64,000 nucleotides of DNA from JBGVSA01 sp047605765 (GCA_047605765.1 JASGFB010000002.1:11727-75726); one strand, 5' to 3'. Counted from the stretch's first letter, positions 1 through 9,136 are shown. Notes: generated by a model not told the origin, from the letters alone. Numbers and translations are program-made.

Positions 1-68
1 AACGTCTGTTGCGGGCACTGAAACAGACGGTAGATGAGTTGAAACACCTGACGGCCGTGGTCGTATAA
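1..68 (+). CDS. 3' end of an upstream gene (partial)
   Basis: An open frame enters from the left edge and stops with TAA at 66-68, giving about 21 C-terminal residues ending KHLTAVVV. It lies 32 bases before iscS on the same strand, so it may belong to the same operon. In many betaproteobacteria iscR precedes iscS, but this short tail does not resemble the IscR C terminus I know, so I do not name it. Confidence 0.35.
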   Translation, partial: RLLRALKQTVDELKHLTAVVV

Positions 69-100
69 ACGCGGCACGCAGGTCAGCCCTGGAGCGAGAG

Positions 101-1312
101 ATGTTGAAGTTTCCGATTTATCTGGACTATTCGGCCACCACACCGGTGGACCCGCGCGTCGCGCAAAAGATGATCCCGTATTTGACGGAACTGTACGGCA
201 ATCCGGCCAGTCGCTCGCATGCGATGGGTTGGGCTGCCGAAGAGGCCGTCGAATGGTCGCGCGAGCAAGTCGCCGCGCTGGTCAACTGTGACCCCAAGGA
301 GATCATCTGGACCTCCGGCGCCACCGAGTCGGATAACCTCGCCATCAAGGGCGCTGCCAATTTCTACGCCTCCAAGGGCAAGCACATCATCACCGTCAAG
401 ACCGAGCACAAGGCGGTGCTGGATACCTTCCGCGAACTCGAACGCGTGGGGTTCGAGGCCACTTACCTCGACGTACAGGAAAACGGCCTGATCGACCTTG
501 AGCTGCTCAAGGCGACGCTTCGCCCGGACACCACGCTGGTGTCGGTGATGATGGTCAACAATGAAATCGGCGTGGTCCAGGATATCGAAGCGATCGGCGA
601 GCTGTGCCGTAGCAAGGGGATCATCTTCCACGTCGACGCGGCGCAGGCTACCGGCAAGGTCGACATCGATCTGCAGAAGCTGAAGGTCGACCTGATGTCC
701 TTCTCTGCGCACAAGACCTACGGCCCCAAGGGCATCGGCGCCCTGTACGTGCGCCGCAAGCCGCGCGTGCGCCTCGAAGCGCAGATGCACGGTGGCGGTC
801 ACGAGCGTGGCCTGCGTTCGGGCACCCTGGCCACACACCAGATCGTTGGCATGGGCGAAGCCTTCCGCATCGCCAAGGAAGAAATGGCCAGCGAGAACGT
901 GCGCATCGGCGCCCTGCGCGACAAGCTGCTCAAGGGGCTGTCGGACATGGAAGAGGTCTACGTCAATGGTGACCTCGAGCACCGTGTGCCGCACAACCTG
1001 AACGTCAGCTTCAATTTTGTCGAAGGCGAATCACTGATCATGGCGGTCAAGGACATCGCCGTGTCGTCGGGTTCGGCGTGTACGTCCGCCTCGCTCGAGC
1101 CGTCCTACGTGCTGCGCGCGCTGGGCCGCAACGACGAACTGGCGCATAGCTCGATCCGTTTCACCATCGGCCGTTTCACGACCGAAGACGAAATCGATTT
1201 CACCGTCGATCTGCTGCACGGCAAGATCGGCAAGCTGCGCGAACTCTCGCCCCTGTGGGAGATGTTCAAGGATGGCGTGGACTTGAATACGGTCCAGTGG
1301 GCAGCACATTGA
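101..1312 (+). CDS. iscS: Cysteine desulfurase IscS
   Basis: A PLP-dependent class V aminotransferase-fold enzyme that takes sulfur from L-cysteine and passes it as persulfide to the scaffold IscU. At 403 residues it matches the family (E. coli 404). The PLP lysine is K205 in SAHKTYGPKG and the persulfide cysteine is C327 in SSGSACTSASLEPS, both one residue short of E. coli numbering. The start is preceded by GGAGCGAGAG. It is the first complete gene of an isc operon with iscU 54 bases downstream. No doubt about the family; the short mobile loop around C327 marks it as IscS rather than SufS. Confidence 0.98.
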   Translation: MLKFPIYLDYSATTPVDPRVAQKMIPYLTELYGNPASRSHAMGWAAEEAVEWSREQVAALVNCDPKEIIWTSGATESDNLAIKGAANFYASKGKHIITVKTEHKAVLDTFRELERVGFEATYLDVQENGLIDLELLKATLRPDTTLVSVMMVNNEIGVVQDIEAIGELCRSKGIIFHVDAAQATGKVDIDLQKLKVDLMSFSAHKTYGPKGIGALYVRRKPRVRLEAQMHGGGHERGLRSGTLATHQIVGMGEAFRIAKEEMASENVRIGALRDKLLKGLSDMEEVYVNGDLEHRVPHNLNVSFNFVEGESLIMAVKDIAVSSGSACTSASLEPSYVLRALGRNDELAHSSIRFTIGRFTTEDEIDFTVDLLHGKIGKLRELSPLWEMFKDGVDLNTVQWAAH

Positions 1313-1366
1313 TGAATGGAGCGGGTGCCCCGCGCGCCCGCTGCGTTGCGATGAAGGAGCAACAAC

Positions 1367-1783
1367 ATGGCATATAGCGACAAAGTTCTGGATCACTACG
1401 AAAACCCGCGCAACGTCGGTTCGTTCGGCAAGGACGACGCTTCGGTGGTCGGTACCGGCATGGTCGGCGCCCCTGCTTGCGGCGACGTCATGAAGCTGCA
1501 GATCAAGGTCAATCCGCAGACGGGCGTGATCGAAGACGCCAAGTTCAAGACCTACGGTTGCGGCTCGGCGATCGCTTCCAGCTCGCTGGTGACTGAATGG
1601 GTCAAGGGCAAGACGCTGGACGAGGCGGTCAACATCAAGAACACCGCCATCGCTGAAGAACTGGCGCTGCCGCCGGTGAAGATCCACTGTTCCATCCTGG
1701 CCGAAGATGCCATCAAGGCGGCGGTCGAGGATTACCGCAAAAAGCACGCCGCAGCCGACGACGCCGCGACGCGCGCGGCCTGA
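1367..1783 (+). CDS. iscU: Fe-S cluster assembly scaffold IscU
   Basis: The scaffold on which [2Fe-2S] and [4Fe-4S] clusters are built before HscA/HscB-driven transfer. The three ligand cysteines are visible: C38 in APACGD, C65 in TYGCGSA and C108 in KIHCSIL. The LPPVK motif that binds the chaperone HscA is at residues 101-105. It is 138 residues long, about ten more than E. coli because of an Ala/Asp-rich tail (AAADDAATRAA) of no obvious function. An AAGGAGC ribosome binding site precedes the ATG. It lies between iscS and iscA. Confidence 0.97.
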   Translation: MAYSDKVLDHYENPRNVGSFGKDDASVVGTGMVGAPACGDVMKLQIKVNPQTGVIEDAKFKTYGCGSAIASSSLVTEWVKGKTLDEAVNIKNTAIAEELALPPVKIHCSILAEDAIKAAVEDYRKKHAAADDAATRAA

Positions 1784-1792
1784 GGAGGTAGC

Positions 1793-2116
1793 ATGGCAGT
1801 GACCCTATCCGAAGCGGCGGCCAGCCACATCAGCAAGTTCCTGGTCAAGCGGGGCAAGGGCATCGGCATTCGCCTGGGGGTGAAGACCTCGGGGTGTTCG
1901 GGCATGGCCTACAAGCTCGAATATGCCGATGAATCCGTTGCCGACGACGTAGTGTTCGAGAGCCATGGCGTGAAGGTGCTGGTCGATCCCAAGAGCCTGC
2001 CCTACATCGACGGCACCGAACTGGATTTCGCCCGCGAAGGCCTCAATGAAGGCTTCAAGTTCAACAACCCGAACGTCAAGAACGAGTGCGGGTGTGGTGA
2101 GAGCTTCCACGTCTGA
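1793..2116 (+). CDS. iscA: Fe-S assembly protein IscA
   Basis: An A-type carrier (HesB/IscA family, 107 residues, same as E. coli) that carries iron or clusters to apoproteins. The conserved cysteines are C35 in KTSGCSGMAY and C99/C101 in NECGCGESF. A strong AGGAGG sits just before the ATG, and only 9 bases separate it from iscU, so the two are translated from one message. About 160 bases without a convincing gene separate it from hscB. Confidence 0.97.
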   Translation: MAVTLSEAAASHISKFLVKRGKGIGIRLGVKTSGCSGMAYKLEYADESVADDVVFESHGVKVLVDPKSLPYIDGTELDFAREGLNEGFKFNNPNVKNECGCGESFHV

Positions 2117-2242
2117 GGCCTTGCGCGCGGTGGTGGATGCGCGTTATGCCGAAAGCCTGCGCATCACCGGCGGCGAGGCGCGCTAAAATGCGCGCGGACC
2201 GCCATCGCGGCGGCATCGACAGAATGTGCGAATCACACTTTT

Positions 2243-2272
2243 CGCCCCGCTGTGAATCGATCCGGCGGGGCG
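2243..2272 (+). promoter_or_regulatory. GC-rich hairpin abutting the hscB start
   Basis: A perfect 8-bp inverted repeat, CGCCCCGC (2243-2250) and GCGGGGCG (2265-2272), with a 14-base loop. It ends seven bases before the hscB ATG and covers the GGCGGGG that would serve as ribosome binding site. It could be a weak terminator or attenuator between iscUA and the chaperone genes, or a structure limiting hscB translation. There is no real U tract. Confidence 0.45.
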
Positions 2273-2279
2273 TTTGATT

Positions 2280-2783
2280 ATGCAAGATTATTTTTCTCTC
2301 TTCGGTTTGCCTGAGCGCTATGCGCTCGACATGGCTCAGCTCGAACAGGCCTATCGCAAGGTGCAGGCACAGGTGCATCCCGATCGCTATGCCCATCGCC
2401 CCGAGGCCGAGCGCCGGGTCGCCATGCAGTGGGCCACGCTGGCCAACGAAGCCCATCGGGCGTTGCGCAACCCGGTGGCGCGGGCGCGTTATCTGCTGTC
2501 CCGACGGGGCACCGAGATCGATGCCGAGCGCAATACCGCCATGTCGCCTGCTTTCCTGATGCAACAGATGGAATGGCGCGAAGCCGTCGAGGAAGCCGCC
2601 GGCGATGCGGCCGCGCTGGCCGGCCTGCTGGCCGAGATGGAAAGCGAGGAATCCGCCGCCTTCGACGCCCTGGCGCGTGCCCTCGATGAAACGCCGGACG
2701 CCGCCGCCGCCGCCGAGACGGTGCGCCGCCTGATGTTCATCGAACGCCTGCGCAGCGAAATCGAAGAAGCCATGGCCGGCTAG
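2280..2783 (+). CDS. hscB: Fe-S co-chaperone HscB
   Basis: A J-domain co-chaperone that delivers IscU to HscA and stimulates its ATPase. The N-terminal J domain carries the HPD motif in QVHPDRYAHR, followed by the C-terminal helical HSCB domain. I start at the ATG at 2280 (MQDYFSLFGL, 167 residues); a TTG two codons upstream is possible but less likely. E. coli HscB has 171 residues. A GC hairpin covers the ribosome-binding region. hscA follows after 45 bases. Confidence 0.95.
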   Translation: MQDYFSLFGLPERYALDMAQLEQAYRKVQAQVHPDRYAHRPEAERRVAMQWATLANEAHRALRNPVARARYLLSRRGTEIDAERNTAMSPAFLMQQMEWREAVEEAAGDAAALAGLLAEMESEESAAFDALARALDETPDAAAAAETVRRLMFIERLRSEIEEAMAG

Positions 2784-2828
2784 GCATACGCCCGACACGG
2801 CCGACCACGAACACAGAAAAGAACCACG

Positions 2829-4688
2829 ATGGCTTTGCTACAACTGTCCGAGCCCGGCGAAACGCCCGAACCCCATCAACACCGCCGCGCGGTGGGGATC
2901 GACCTGGGGACGACCAACTCCCTGGTGGCCACCGTGCGCCATTCCTTGCCCGAGTGCTTGCCGGGCGACCGCTGCGGCATTCTGCTGCCGTCGGTTGTGC
3001 GCTACCTGCCCGACGGTGCGACGATCGTCGGCCAGGAGGCCGCCAGTGCCCAGGCTGCCGATTCACGTAACACCATTGCCTCGGTCAAGCGCCTGATGGG
3101 GCGCAGCCTGGCCGACACCGATCCGGCGCCGCGCGCACGCTATGACTTGATCGACAACGGCGGCATGGTGCGTATCGGCACGGTGGCTGGCGCAGTGACG
3201 CCGGTCGAAGTCTCCGCCCAGATCCTGCGGGTCCTGCGCGAGCGCGCCGAATCGTCGCTCGGCGGCGATCTGGTCGGGGCCGTCATCACGGTGCCGGCGT
3301 ATTTCGACGATGCCCAGCGTCAGGCCACCAAGGACGCCGCCAGGCTGGCCGGCCTCAACGTGCTGCGCCTGCTCAACGAACCGACCGCCGCCGCCATCGC
3401 CTATGGCCTGGATAACGCCGCAGAAGGCGTGTATGCGGTGTATGACCTCGGTGGCGGCACGCTCGATTGTTCCATCCTGCGCCTGTCGCGCGGGGTCTTC
3501 GAAGTGATGGCCACCAGTGGCGACTCTGCCCTTGGCGGCGATGATTTCGACCAGGCGCTGGCCGACTGGCTGACGCAAGAGGCAGGCGAAGGCGCCATCG
3601 CCTCGCGCGGCATCATGGTCGAGGCGCGCCGTGTCAAGGAAGCGCTCACGCGCAACGACAGCGTGGTGGCCAAGGTGCCGCTGGCGTCGGGCGGTGTGCG
3701 TGACATCGACGTCACGGCGACGCATTTCCAGGCCCTCACCAGTGCCCTGGTGGAGCGTACCCTGGTGCCCATCCGCAAGGCGTTGCGCGATGCCAACGTC
3801 AAGACGGGCGAGGTGCAGGCCATCGTCATGGTCGGCGGTGCCACGCGCATGCCGCACGTGCGTGCGGCCGTCGAAGCTTTTTTTGGCCAGGAACCCTTTA
3901 CCGACATCGATCCGGACAAGGTCGTCGCCATCGGTGCGGCGATCCAGGCCAACGTGCTGGCGGGCAACCGCCGTGCCGGCGAAGACTGGCTGCTGCTGGA
4001 TGTCACGCCGCTGTCGCTGGGCCTCGAAACCATGGGCGGCCTGGTTGAGAAGATCATTCCGCGCAATTCGACCATTCCCACCGCCAAGGCGCAGGAATTC
4101 ACTACCCACAAGGACGGCCAGACGGCCATGGCGATCCACGTGGTGCAGGGCGAGCGTGAACTGGTCAGCGACTGCCGTTCGCTGGCGCGCTTCGAACTGC
4201 GCGACATTCCGCCGATGGTGGCCGGGGGGGCACGCATCCGCGTGACCTTCCAGGTCGATGCCGACGGTCTCCTGTCGGTGTCGGCGCGCGAACAATCCAC
4301 CGGCGTCGAAGCCAGTGTCACCGTCAAGCCCAGCTATGGGCTGAGCGATGAAGAAGTCGCGACCATGCTCAAGTCGGGCTACGAGAATGCGGGTGACGAT
4401 ATGCGCGCCCGCGCCTTGCGCGAACAACTGGTCGAGGGCGAACGCCTGATCGACGCCACGCGCATGGCCATGCGCGAAGACGCCGAACTGCTCGACGCCG
4501 GCGAGCGCGCCCGCATCGATGCCCACATCGACGCCTTGCGCGACGCGGCGCGCGGCACCGATCATGTGGTCATCAAGAGCGCCATCGAGGCGCTGTCGCA
4601 GGCCACCGCCGACTTTGCCGCCCGCCGCATGGACAAGGCGATCCGCCGGGCGCTGGCGGGCAACCGCATCGACAATCTTTCCGTATAG
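2829..4688 (+). CDS. hscA: Hsp70-class Fe-S chaperone HscA
   Basis: A specialised Hsp70 that uses ATP to release clusters from IscU. It has 619 residues (E. coli 616). The actin-fold ATPase domain starts with VGIDLGTTNS and contains VYDLGGGTLD and IVMVGGATRMP; the substrate-binding domain follows from about residue 400 (DVTPLSLGLETMGG). A helical lid makes up the last 100 residues. The ribosome binding site before the ATG is weak. The position between hscB and fdx fixes it as HscA rather than DnaK. Confidence 0.97.
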   Translation: MALLQLSEPGETPEPHQHRRAVGIDLGTTNSLVATVRHSLPECLPGDRCGILLPSVVRYLPDGATIVGQEAASAQAADSRNTIASVKRLMGRSLADTDPAPRARYDLIDNGGMVRIGTVAGAVTPVEVSAQILRVLRERAESSLGGDLVGAVITVPAYFDDAQRQATKDAARLAGLNVLRLLNEPTAAAIAYGLDNAAEGVYAVYDLGGGTLDCSILRLSRGVFEVMATSGDSALGGDDFDQALADWLTQEAGEGAIASRGIMVEARRVKEALTRNDSVVAKVPLASGGVRDIDVTATHFQALTSALVERTLVPIRKALRDANVKTGEVQAIVMVGGATRMPHVRAAVEAFFGQEPFTDIDPDKVVAIGAAIQANVLAGNRRAGEDWLLLDVTPLSLGLETMGGLVEKIIPRNSTIPTAKAQEFTTHKDGQTAMAIHVVQGERELVSDCRSLARFELRDIPPMVAGGARIRVTFQVDADGLLSVSAREQSTGVEASVTVKPSYGLSDEEVATMLKSGYENAGDDMRARALREQLVEGERLIDATRMAMREDAELLDAGERARIDAHIDALRDAARGTDHVVIKSAIEALSQATADFAARRMDKAIRRALAGNRIDNLSV

Positions 4689-4699
4689 CTGGACGTTTC

Positions 4700-5050
4700 A
4701 TGACCCAAATCGTCGTACTGCCGCACGTGGAGTTGTGTCCCGATGGCGCCGTCATCGAAGGGCAAGAAGGGCAATCGGTCTGCGACGCGTTGCTCGAGGC
4801 CGGCATCGAAATCGAACACGCCTGCGAAAAATCCTGCGCGTGCACCACCTGTCACGTGGTGATCCGTGAGGGGTTTACCTCGCTGGAAGACGCCGAAGAA
4901 CTCGAAGAAGACATGCTCGACAAGGCCTGGGGCCTGGAGCCGACATCACGCCTGTCGTGCCAGGCCAAGATAGCCGACACCCCATTGGTGGTCGAAATTC
5001 CGCGCTACACCATCAATATGGTGAGCGAAGGGGGAGGGAAGAAGAAATGA
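4700..5050 (+). CDS. fdx: ISC-type [2Fe-2S] ferredoxin
   Basis: An electron carrier for cluster assembly. The cluster ligands are C42, C48, C51 and C87, in EHACEKSCACTTC and RLSCQAK, with the usual extra cysteine C46; numbering and spacing match E. coli Fdx. Length is 116 residues. It starts 11 bases after hscA, and its stop overlaps the iscX start in an ATGA, so translation is coupled. Confidence 0.97.
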   Translation: MTQIVVLPHVELCPDGAVIEGQEGQSVCDALLEAGIEIEHACEKSCACTTCHVVIREGFTSLEDAEELEEDMLDKAWGLEPTSRLSCQAKIADTPLVVEIPRYTINMVSEGGGKKK

Positions 5051-5241
5051 AATGGACCGATACGCTGGAAATCGCCATCGCCCTGTCGGACGCTCATCCC
5101 GACGTTGACCCGAATCGGGTGAATTTCGTCGACCTCATGCGTTGGGTGATGGAATTGCCCGATTTCGACGACGACCCCAAGCGTTGTGGCGAACGCATTC
5201 TCGAGGCCATCCAGGCAGCCTGGATCGAAGAGCAGGATTGA
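5047..5241 (+). CDS. iscX: Fe-S assembly protein IscX
   Basis: A small acidic protein of 64 residues (MKWTDTLEIA to AAWIEEQD) that binds IscS and iron and modulates cluster assembly. The ATG overlaps the fdx stop codon. The conserved DPNRVNFVDL and LPDFDDDP segments are present. It is the last gene of the operon and is followed by a strong terminator. Confidence 0.96.
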   Translation: MKWTDTLEIAIALSDAHPDVDPNRVNFVDLMRWVMELPDFDDDPKRCGERILEAIQAAWIEEQD

Positions 5242-5271
5242 CGGCGCCCGCCACCGCATGAAATCGTTTTG

Positions 5272-5297
5272 AAAAGCCCGCCGCGCGCGGGCTTTTT
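5272..5297. terminator. Bidirectional terminator between iscX and the LDH2-type gene
   Basis: A 10-bp perfect stem (AAAAGCCCGC at 5272-5281, GCGGGCTTTT at 5287-5296) with a 5-base loop and T runs on both strands. It sits between two convergent genes and can serve both. Confidence 0.9.
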
Positions 5298-5310
5298 CAT
5301 GTCCGGGCCG

Positions 5311-6366
5311 TTACAGCGCGGCGTCTACGCCAAGGCGCTGCGCCCACTCGCGCAGTCGCGCCACCACCTCGGGGGCCACTTCGACCCCCTCGGCCTGTGC
5401 CCGCGCGATATTGCGCGCCGTCTGCTCGCCAGGCATGCGCACTGGCCGCGTCTCATCGATGGGGGCGCTGGCGTGGCAGCGTGCCGTCAAGTCGTCCATG
5501 GTTGCGATGAATGCCTCGCGCCCGGCGAAGGCCTCCGGGTCGATCACTTGCAGATAGACGCTCCCTCCCCAACGCTTCTCGGAATCCTTGCGTCCGAAGC
5601 CGGACAAACCCTGCGTGAGGGCTTCGACCATCAAGGCCAGGCCGAAGCCCTTATGACCATATTCCAGCCCGCCCAACAGCAGGATGCTGCCACGGGGATC
5701 GCTCTGCTCGAGTACGCGGGGGTCACGGCTGGCGGCGCCGTGGCCGTCGAGCAGCCAGGGTTCGGCGAGCATTTCGCCAGCGGCGGCTTTCTGACGCACC
5801 ATCGACACGGTCGTGATGGAGGCGCTGATGTCCACCAGCACCGGGGTGCGCGTGCCGGGATAGCCGATGGCGAACGGGTTGGGCGTGAACACCGGCTGAC
5901 GGCCGCCATAGGGCGCCACGAAACCGAAGGCCGGATCGGAACTGGCCAGAATGGCGATGTAGCCGCGATCGACCGCCTGTTTGACGAGGCTGGCGAGGCA
6001 GGCGATGTGATGGCTGCGGCGCAGTGCGATGCTCACCATGCCGGCCTGCGGCAAGCGCTGGAAGGCCACGTTGAGCGCTTCGTCCACCAGCCACAGGCCG
6101 GGCAGGTAGCGGCCATCCCACACCACGGTGCTGCCGTGATCGGCGATAACCTCCGGCTGCCCATGGGTGGCCATCAGCCCCTGGGCGATCTGATCGAGAT
6201 AAAGCGGGCACAGCGCCACGCCGTGCGTGTGCCGGCCCATCATGTCGCCCAGCACCAGCAGTTCGGCCACGCGTTGCGCCTTGTCGTGTTCCAGTCCTGC
6301 CGCCTGCAAGAGGCGCTGCGCCAGCATGGTCAGACCGCTGCCGTCGAAGCGGGGTGTATCGCTCAT
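5311..6366 (-). CDS. Malate/L-lactate dehydrogenase (LDH2) family oxidoreductase
   Basis: A 351-residue NAD(P)-dependent 2-hydroxyacid dehydrogenase of the LDH2/MDH2 fold, the family that includes sulfolactate, ureidoglycolate and 2,3-diketogulonate reductases. The family active-site histidine region appears as GRHTHGV, and the substrate/cofactor loops as RRSHHIACLA and TPNPFAIGYPG. I start at MSDTPRFDG, which has a CGGAGAC upstream; the frame is open 34 codons further. It stands alone, convergent to iscX. The substrate cannot be told from sequence. Confidence 0.85.
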   Translation of the reverse strand: MSDTPRFDGSGLTMLAQRLLQAAGLEHDKAQRVAELLVLGDMMGRHTHGVALCPLYLDQIAQGLMATHGQPEVIADHGSTVVWDGRYLPGLWLVDEALNVAFQRLPQAGMVSIALRRSHHIACLASLVKQAVDRGYIAILASSDPAFGFVAPYGGRQPVFTPNPFAIGYPGTRTPVLVDISASITTVSMVRQKAAAGEMLAEPWLLDGHGAASRDPRVLEQSDPRGSILLLGGLEYGHKGFGLALMVEALTQGLSGFGRKDSEKRWGGSVYLQVIDPEAFAGREAFIATMDDLTARCHASAPIDETRPVRMPGEQTARNIARAQAEGVEVAPEVVARLREWAQRLGVDAAL

Positions 6367-6451
6367 GTCCGTCTCCGTCCGTTGTCGAAAACGGACTACG
6401 CTAAGCGCGCCTGCGCCGATGGCGCTTGCCGCAGGACAGGAACATGTGCAT

Positions 6452-6492
6452 CCGGCCTGACACGCCATGTCCAGGCATGCGTGTCAGGCCGG
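6452..6492 (-). terminator. Long hairpin after glk
   Basis: A 14-bp perfect inverted repeat (6452-6465 with 6479-6492, CCGGCCTGACACGC and its complement) two bases beyond the glk stop codon. It has no T run on the minus strand, so it may act as a terminator or mRNA-end stabiliser. Confidence 0.55.
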
Positions 6493-6494
6493 GT

Positions 6495-7484
6495 TCAGGG
6501 CTCGTTGCGCAGGGCCGTTTCCAGCGCCACGGCGGAGCCCGTCAATGCCGGGTACTTGGCGGTGATGACGAAGGTCGGGATGCGCGACAGGTACTGCGAA
6601 AAACGGCCCTTGTTTTCGAAGCGCGCGCGGAAGGGGGATTTGACGAAGAAATCGCCCAGTTTGGGCACGATGCCGCCGCCGATAAAGATCCCGCCGAAGG
6701 CGCCGAGGGTGAGCGCGAGGTCTGCCGCCGAGGTGGCCAGCAAGGCGCAGAACATGTTGCAGGTGTCCACGCACAGTTTGTCGGTGCCGTGCACGGCGCG
6801 TTCGGTGATCTCGGGGGCTTCCAGCGGTTCGACGCTGCCGCCGCGTACTTCGGCCAGGGCCTGGTAGAGCGCCGTCATGCCGGGGCCCGACACGGCGCGT
6901 TCGGCCGACACGTGCTCATAGCGGCGCATGAGGGCGGACAGCACTGCCAGCTCCTCGTCCGATTGCCCCGTCAGCGTGACGTGGCCGCCTTCGCCCTGCA
7001 GCGGCGCGTAATGGCCGCCCGGATAGGGAATCAGGCCGGACACGCCGAGGCCTGTTCCCGGCCCGATGACGCCGATGGGCGCGCCTTTTTGCGCCTGCCC
7101 GCCACCGACCTGGAAACGTTCGTCCTCGCCCAGATGCGGCAGGGACAAAGCCAGCGCGGTGAAGTCGTTGATGAAGACGAGCTTGCGCAGGCCAGCGGCC
7201 TGACGTTCGGCCTCGATGGAAAACGCCCACGAGTGATTGGTCATGCGGATGGCATCACCGGTCACCGGGTTGGCGATCCCTGCTGCCGCTGCGCAAGGTG
7301 TGGGCAGGCTGTGGCGGGCGAGGTAGGCTTTGATGGCCGCTGCCGGGCCCGGATAGTCGGCGCAGGCGAGGGTGTCGATGTGGCTGAGCGCCGCGCCGGG
7401 GGCGGCGAGGGTGGCAAAGCGCGCATTGGTGCCGCCAATGTCGCCCACCAGCTGTGGGTAGGTGCCGTTATCGGTCGTATGCAT
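6495..7484 (-). CDS. glk: Glucokinase (stand-alone)
   Basis: Phosphorylates glucose with ATP to glucose 6-phosphate (Glk/GlcK family, 329 residues). Visible motifs are the phosphate-binding GDIGGTNARFA near the N terminus, the catalytic aspartate in FINDFTALAL, GPGTGLGVSG and the sugar-binding EGGHVTL. The start MHTTDNGTYP has an AGGAG upstream; an in-frame extension to 7559 lacks one. It lies 90 bases after zwf on the same strand, giving a zwf-glk operon. A second glucokinase domain is fused to HexR at 15565. Confidence 0.95.
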   Translation of the reverse strand: MHTTDNGTYPQLVGDIGGTNARFATLAAPGAALSHIDTLACADYPGPAAAIKAYLARHSLPTPCAAAAGIANPVTGDAIRMTNHSWAFSIEAERQAAGLRKLVFINDFTALALSLPHLGEDERFQVGGGQAQKGAPIGVIGPGTGLGVSGLIPYPGGHYAPLQGEGGHVTLTGQSDEELAVLSALMRRYEHVSAERAVSGPGMTALYQALAEVRGGSVEPLEAPEITERAVHGTDKLCVDTCNMFCALLATSAADLALTLGAFGGIFIGGGIVPKLGDFFVKSPFRARFENKGRFSQYLSRIPTFVITAKYPALTGSAVALETALRNEP

Positions 7485-7574
7485 GCTGTCTCCTCGTGCT
7501 CGGTGGCCAAACGCACCCGGTCGGGCGCGATAGGGTGCTGCGCTGCGCGGAAGCGGCAATCCTGCCGCGTCATG

Positions 7575-9032
7575 TCATTCTTCTTCGGCCCACATCAGGC
7601 CGTCGCGGCCCGCCAGGGCGCTCGATGCGGCCGGGCCCCAGGTGCCCGCAGTATAGGGTTTGGGGCGCTCGGGCGACTCGGCCCAGGCATCGAGGATCGG
7701 TTCGACCCAGCGCCAGGCGGCTTCCTGTTCGTCACGCCGCACGAACAGGGTGAGGTTGCCGCGCAGTGCATCCATCAGCAGGCGCTCGTAGGCTTCCAGG
7801 CGCCGGCTGCGGAAGGCTTCGGAAAAATCCAGATCGAGCGCTACCGGTTCGAGCCGCATGACATCGCCAGGTTCCTTGGCCATCATGTGGAGCATCACGG
7901 TCTCGTTCGGCTGCATCTGGATTACCAGCCGGTTGGCGAAGCGGTGAAAGGCGCCGCGCCCGAAGATCGAATGCGGTACCTCGCGGAAATTGATGACGAT
8001 CTCGGCCAGCCGCTCCTGCAGCCGCTTGCCGGTGCGCAGATAGAACGGCACCCCGGCCCAGCGCCATGAATCGATTTCGGCCTTGATGGCGACGAAGGTC
8101 TCGGTACGGCTGCCGGCCGGGATGCCGGCCTCGTCCAGGTAACCGCCCACCGGCAAGCCATTGATGGCGCCGGCGCGGTACTGGCCGCGCACGGTCTTGG
8201 TGGTGACGTCGGCCTGTGTGATGGGCTTGAGCGCGCGCAGCACCTTGAGCTTTTCGTCGCGCACGGCGTCGGGCGCGATCGAGGCGGGCGGCTCCATTGC
8301 CACGATGCACAGCAGTTGCAGGATGTGGTTCTGCACCATGTCGCGCAGCGCGCCGGTCTTGTCATAGAACTCGCCGCGCGATTCGACGCCCAGCTTCTCG
8401 GCCACGGTGATCTGCACATCGCGTACCCACTCGCGCCGCCACAGCGGTTCGAACAGGCTGTTGCCGAAGCGCAGGGCGAGCAGATTCTGCACCGGCTCCT
8501 TGCCCAGGTAGTGGTCGATGCGAAAGATCTGCGCTTCGCCGAAATAGGCGCCGACCTCATCGTTGATGGCGCGCGATGAAGCCAGGTCGAACCCGAGTGG
8601 CTTTTCGAGGATCACACGGCTGTGCTCATCGACTAGGCCGGCCTGCGAGAGGTTGCGGCAGATGGCGGCGAACAGACTGGGCGCGGTCGACAGGTAATAC
8701 ACGCGCGGGGCACCATTGGCTTCGAGCAGGCCCTTGAGCGGTATGAAACTTGATGGGTCGGTGGCGTCGACGAAACTGTATTGGATGCGCTCGGCGAAGC
8801 TCGACCAGGCGCTTTCGGTCAGCAGGTCGCCCACAAAGCGTTTGGCATGGGTGTGGGCCATGGCCAGGTAATCGTCGCGGCCAAGGGCATCGCGAGCCAG
8901 TCCGACGATGCGCGATGCGGCGGGCAACATACCGTCCGCATGCAGATGGAACAGCGCCGGCAGCAGCTTGCGCATGACAAGGTCGCCGGTGGCGCCAAAG
9001 AGCACGACATCGGGCGCGCGTGAATCGATCAT
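7575..9032 (-). CDS. zwf: Glucose-6-phosphate 1-dehydrogenase
   Basis: Oxidises glucose 6-phosphate to 6-phosphogluconolactone with NAD(P), the entry to the Entner-Doudoroff and pentose phosphate routes. It has 485 residues, a normal length. The nucleotide-binding motif is FGATGDLVMRKLLP (12-25) and the substrate site RIDHYLGKEP is at 171-180. It diverges from edd and is probably controlled by HexR through a palindrome about 105 bases upstream. No pgl gene lies between zwf and glk, although pgl often sits there in proteobacteria. Confidence 0.97.
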   Translation of the reverse strand: MIDSRAPDVVLFGATGDLVMRKLLPALFHLHADGMLPAASRIVGLARDALGRDDYLAMAHTHAKRFVGDLLTESAWSSFAERIQYSFVDATDPSSFIPLKGLLEANGAPRVYYLSTAPSLFAAICRNLSQAGLVDEHSRVILEKPLGFDLASSRAINDEVGAYFGEAQIFRIDHYLGKEPVQNLLALRFGNSLFEPLWRREWVRDVQITVAEKLGVESRGEFYDKTGALRDMVQNHILQLLCIVAMEPPASIAPDAVRDEKLKVLRALKPITQADVTTKTVRGQYRAGAINGLPVGGYLDEAGIPAGSRTETFVAIKAEIDSWRWAGVPFYLRTGKRLQERLAEIVINFREVPHSIFGRGAFHRFANRLVIQMQPNETVMLHMMAKEPGDVMRLEPVALDLDFSEAFRSRRLEAYERLLMDALRGNLTLFVRRDEQEAAWRWVEPILDAWAESPERPKPYTAGTWGPAASSALAGRDGLMWAEEE

Positions 9033-9136
9033 GAAAAATCCTGTTGTCCTTGACGGGACGGCATACGTGGCAAAAACGGCTCAGGGCAGTATAGGAAGGA
9101 AAACTACACCGTCACAACGCCGTGTTTGGGTATACG

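Noticed and set aside
63..68. Calling the left-edge gene iscR
   Set aside because: Only about 21 residues are visible and they do not match the IscR C terminus I know.
2117..2186. Short frame after iscA reading EALRAVVDARYAESLRITGG
   Set aside because: It looks codon-like but has no start or ribosome binding site; perhaps a relic. Not called.
5269..8069. Two rightward frames over 500 codons opposite the LDH2-type gene, glk and zwf
   Set aside because: They cover strongly conserved genes on the other strand, lack ribosome binding sites and have low-complexity composition.
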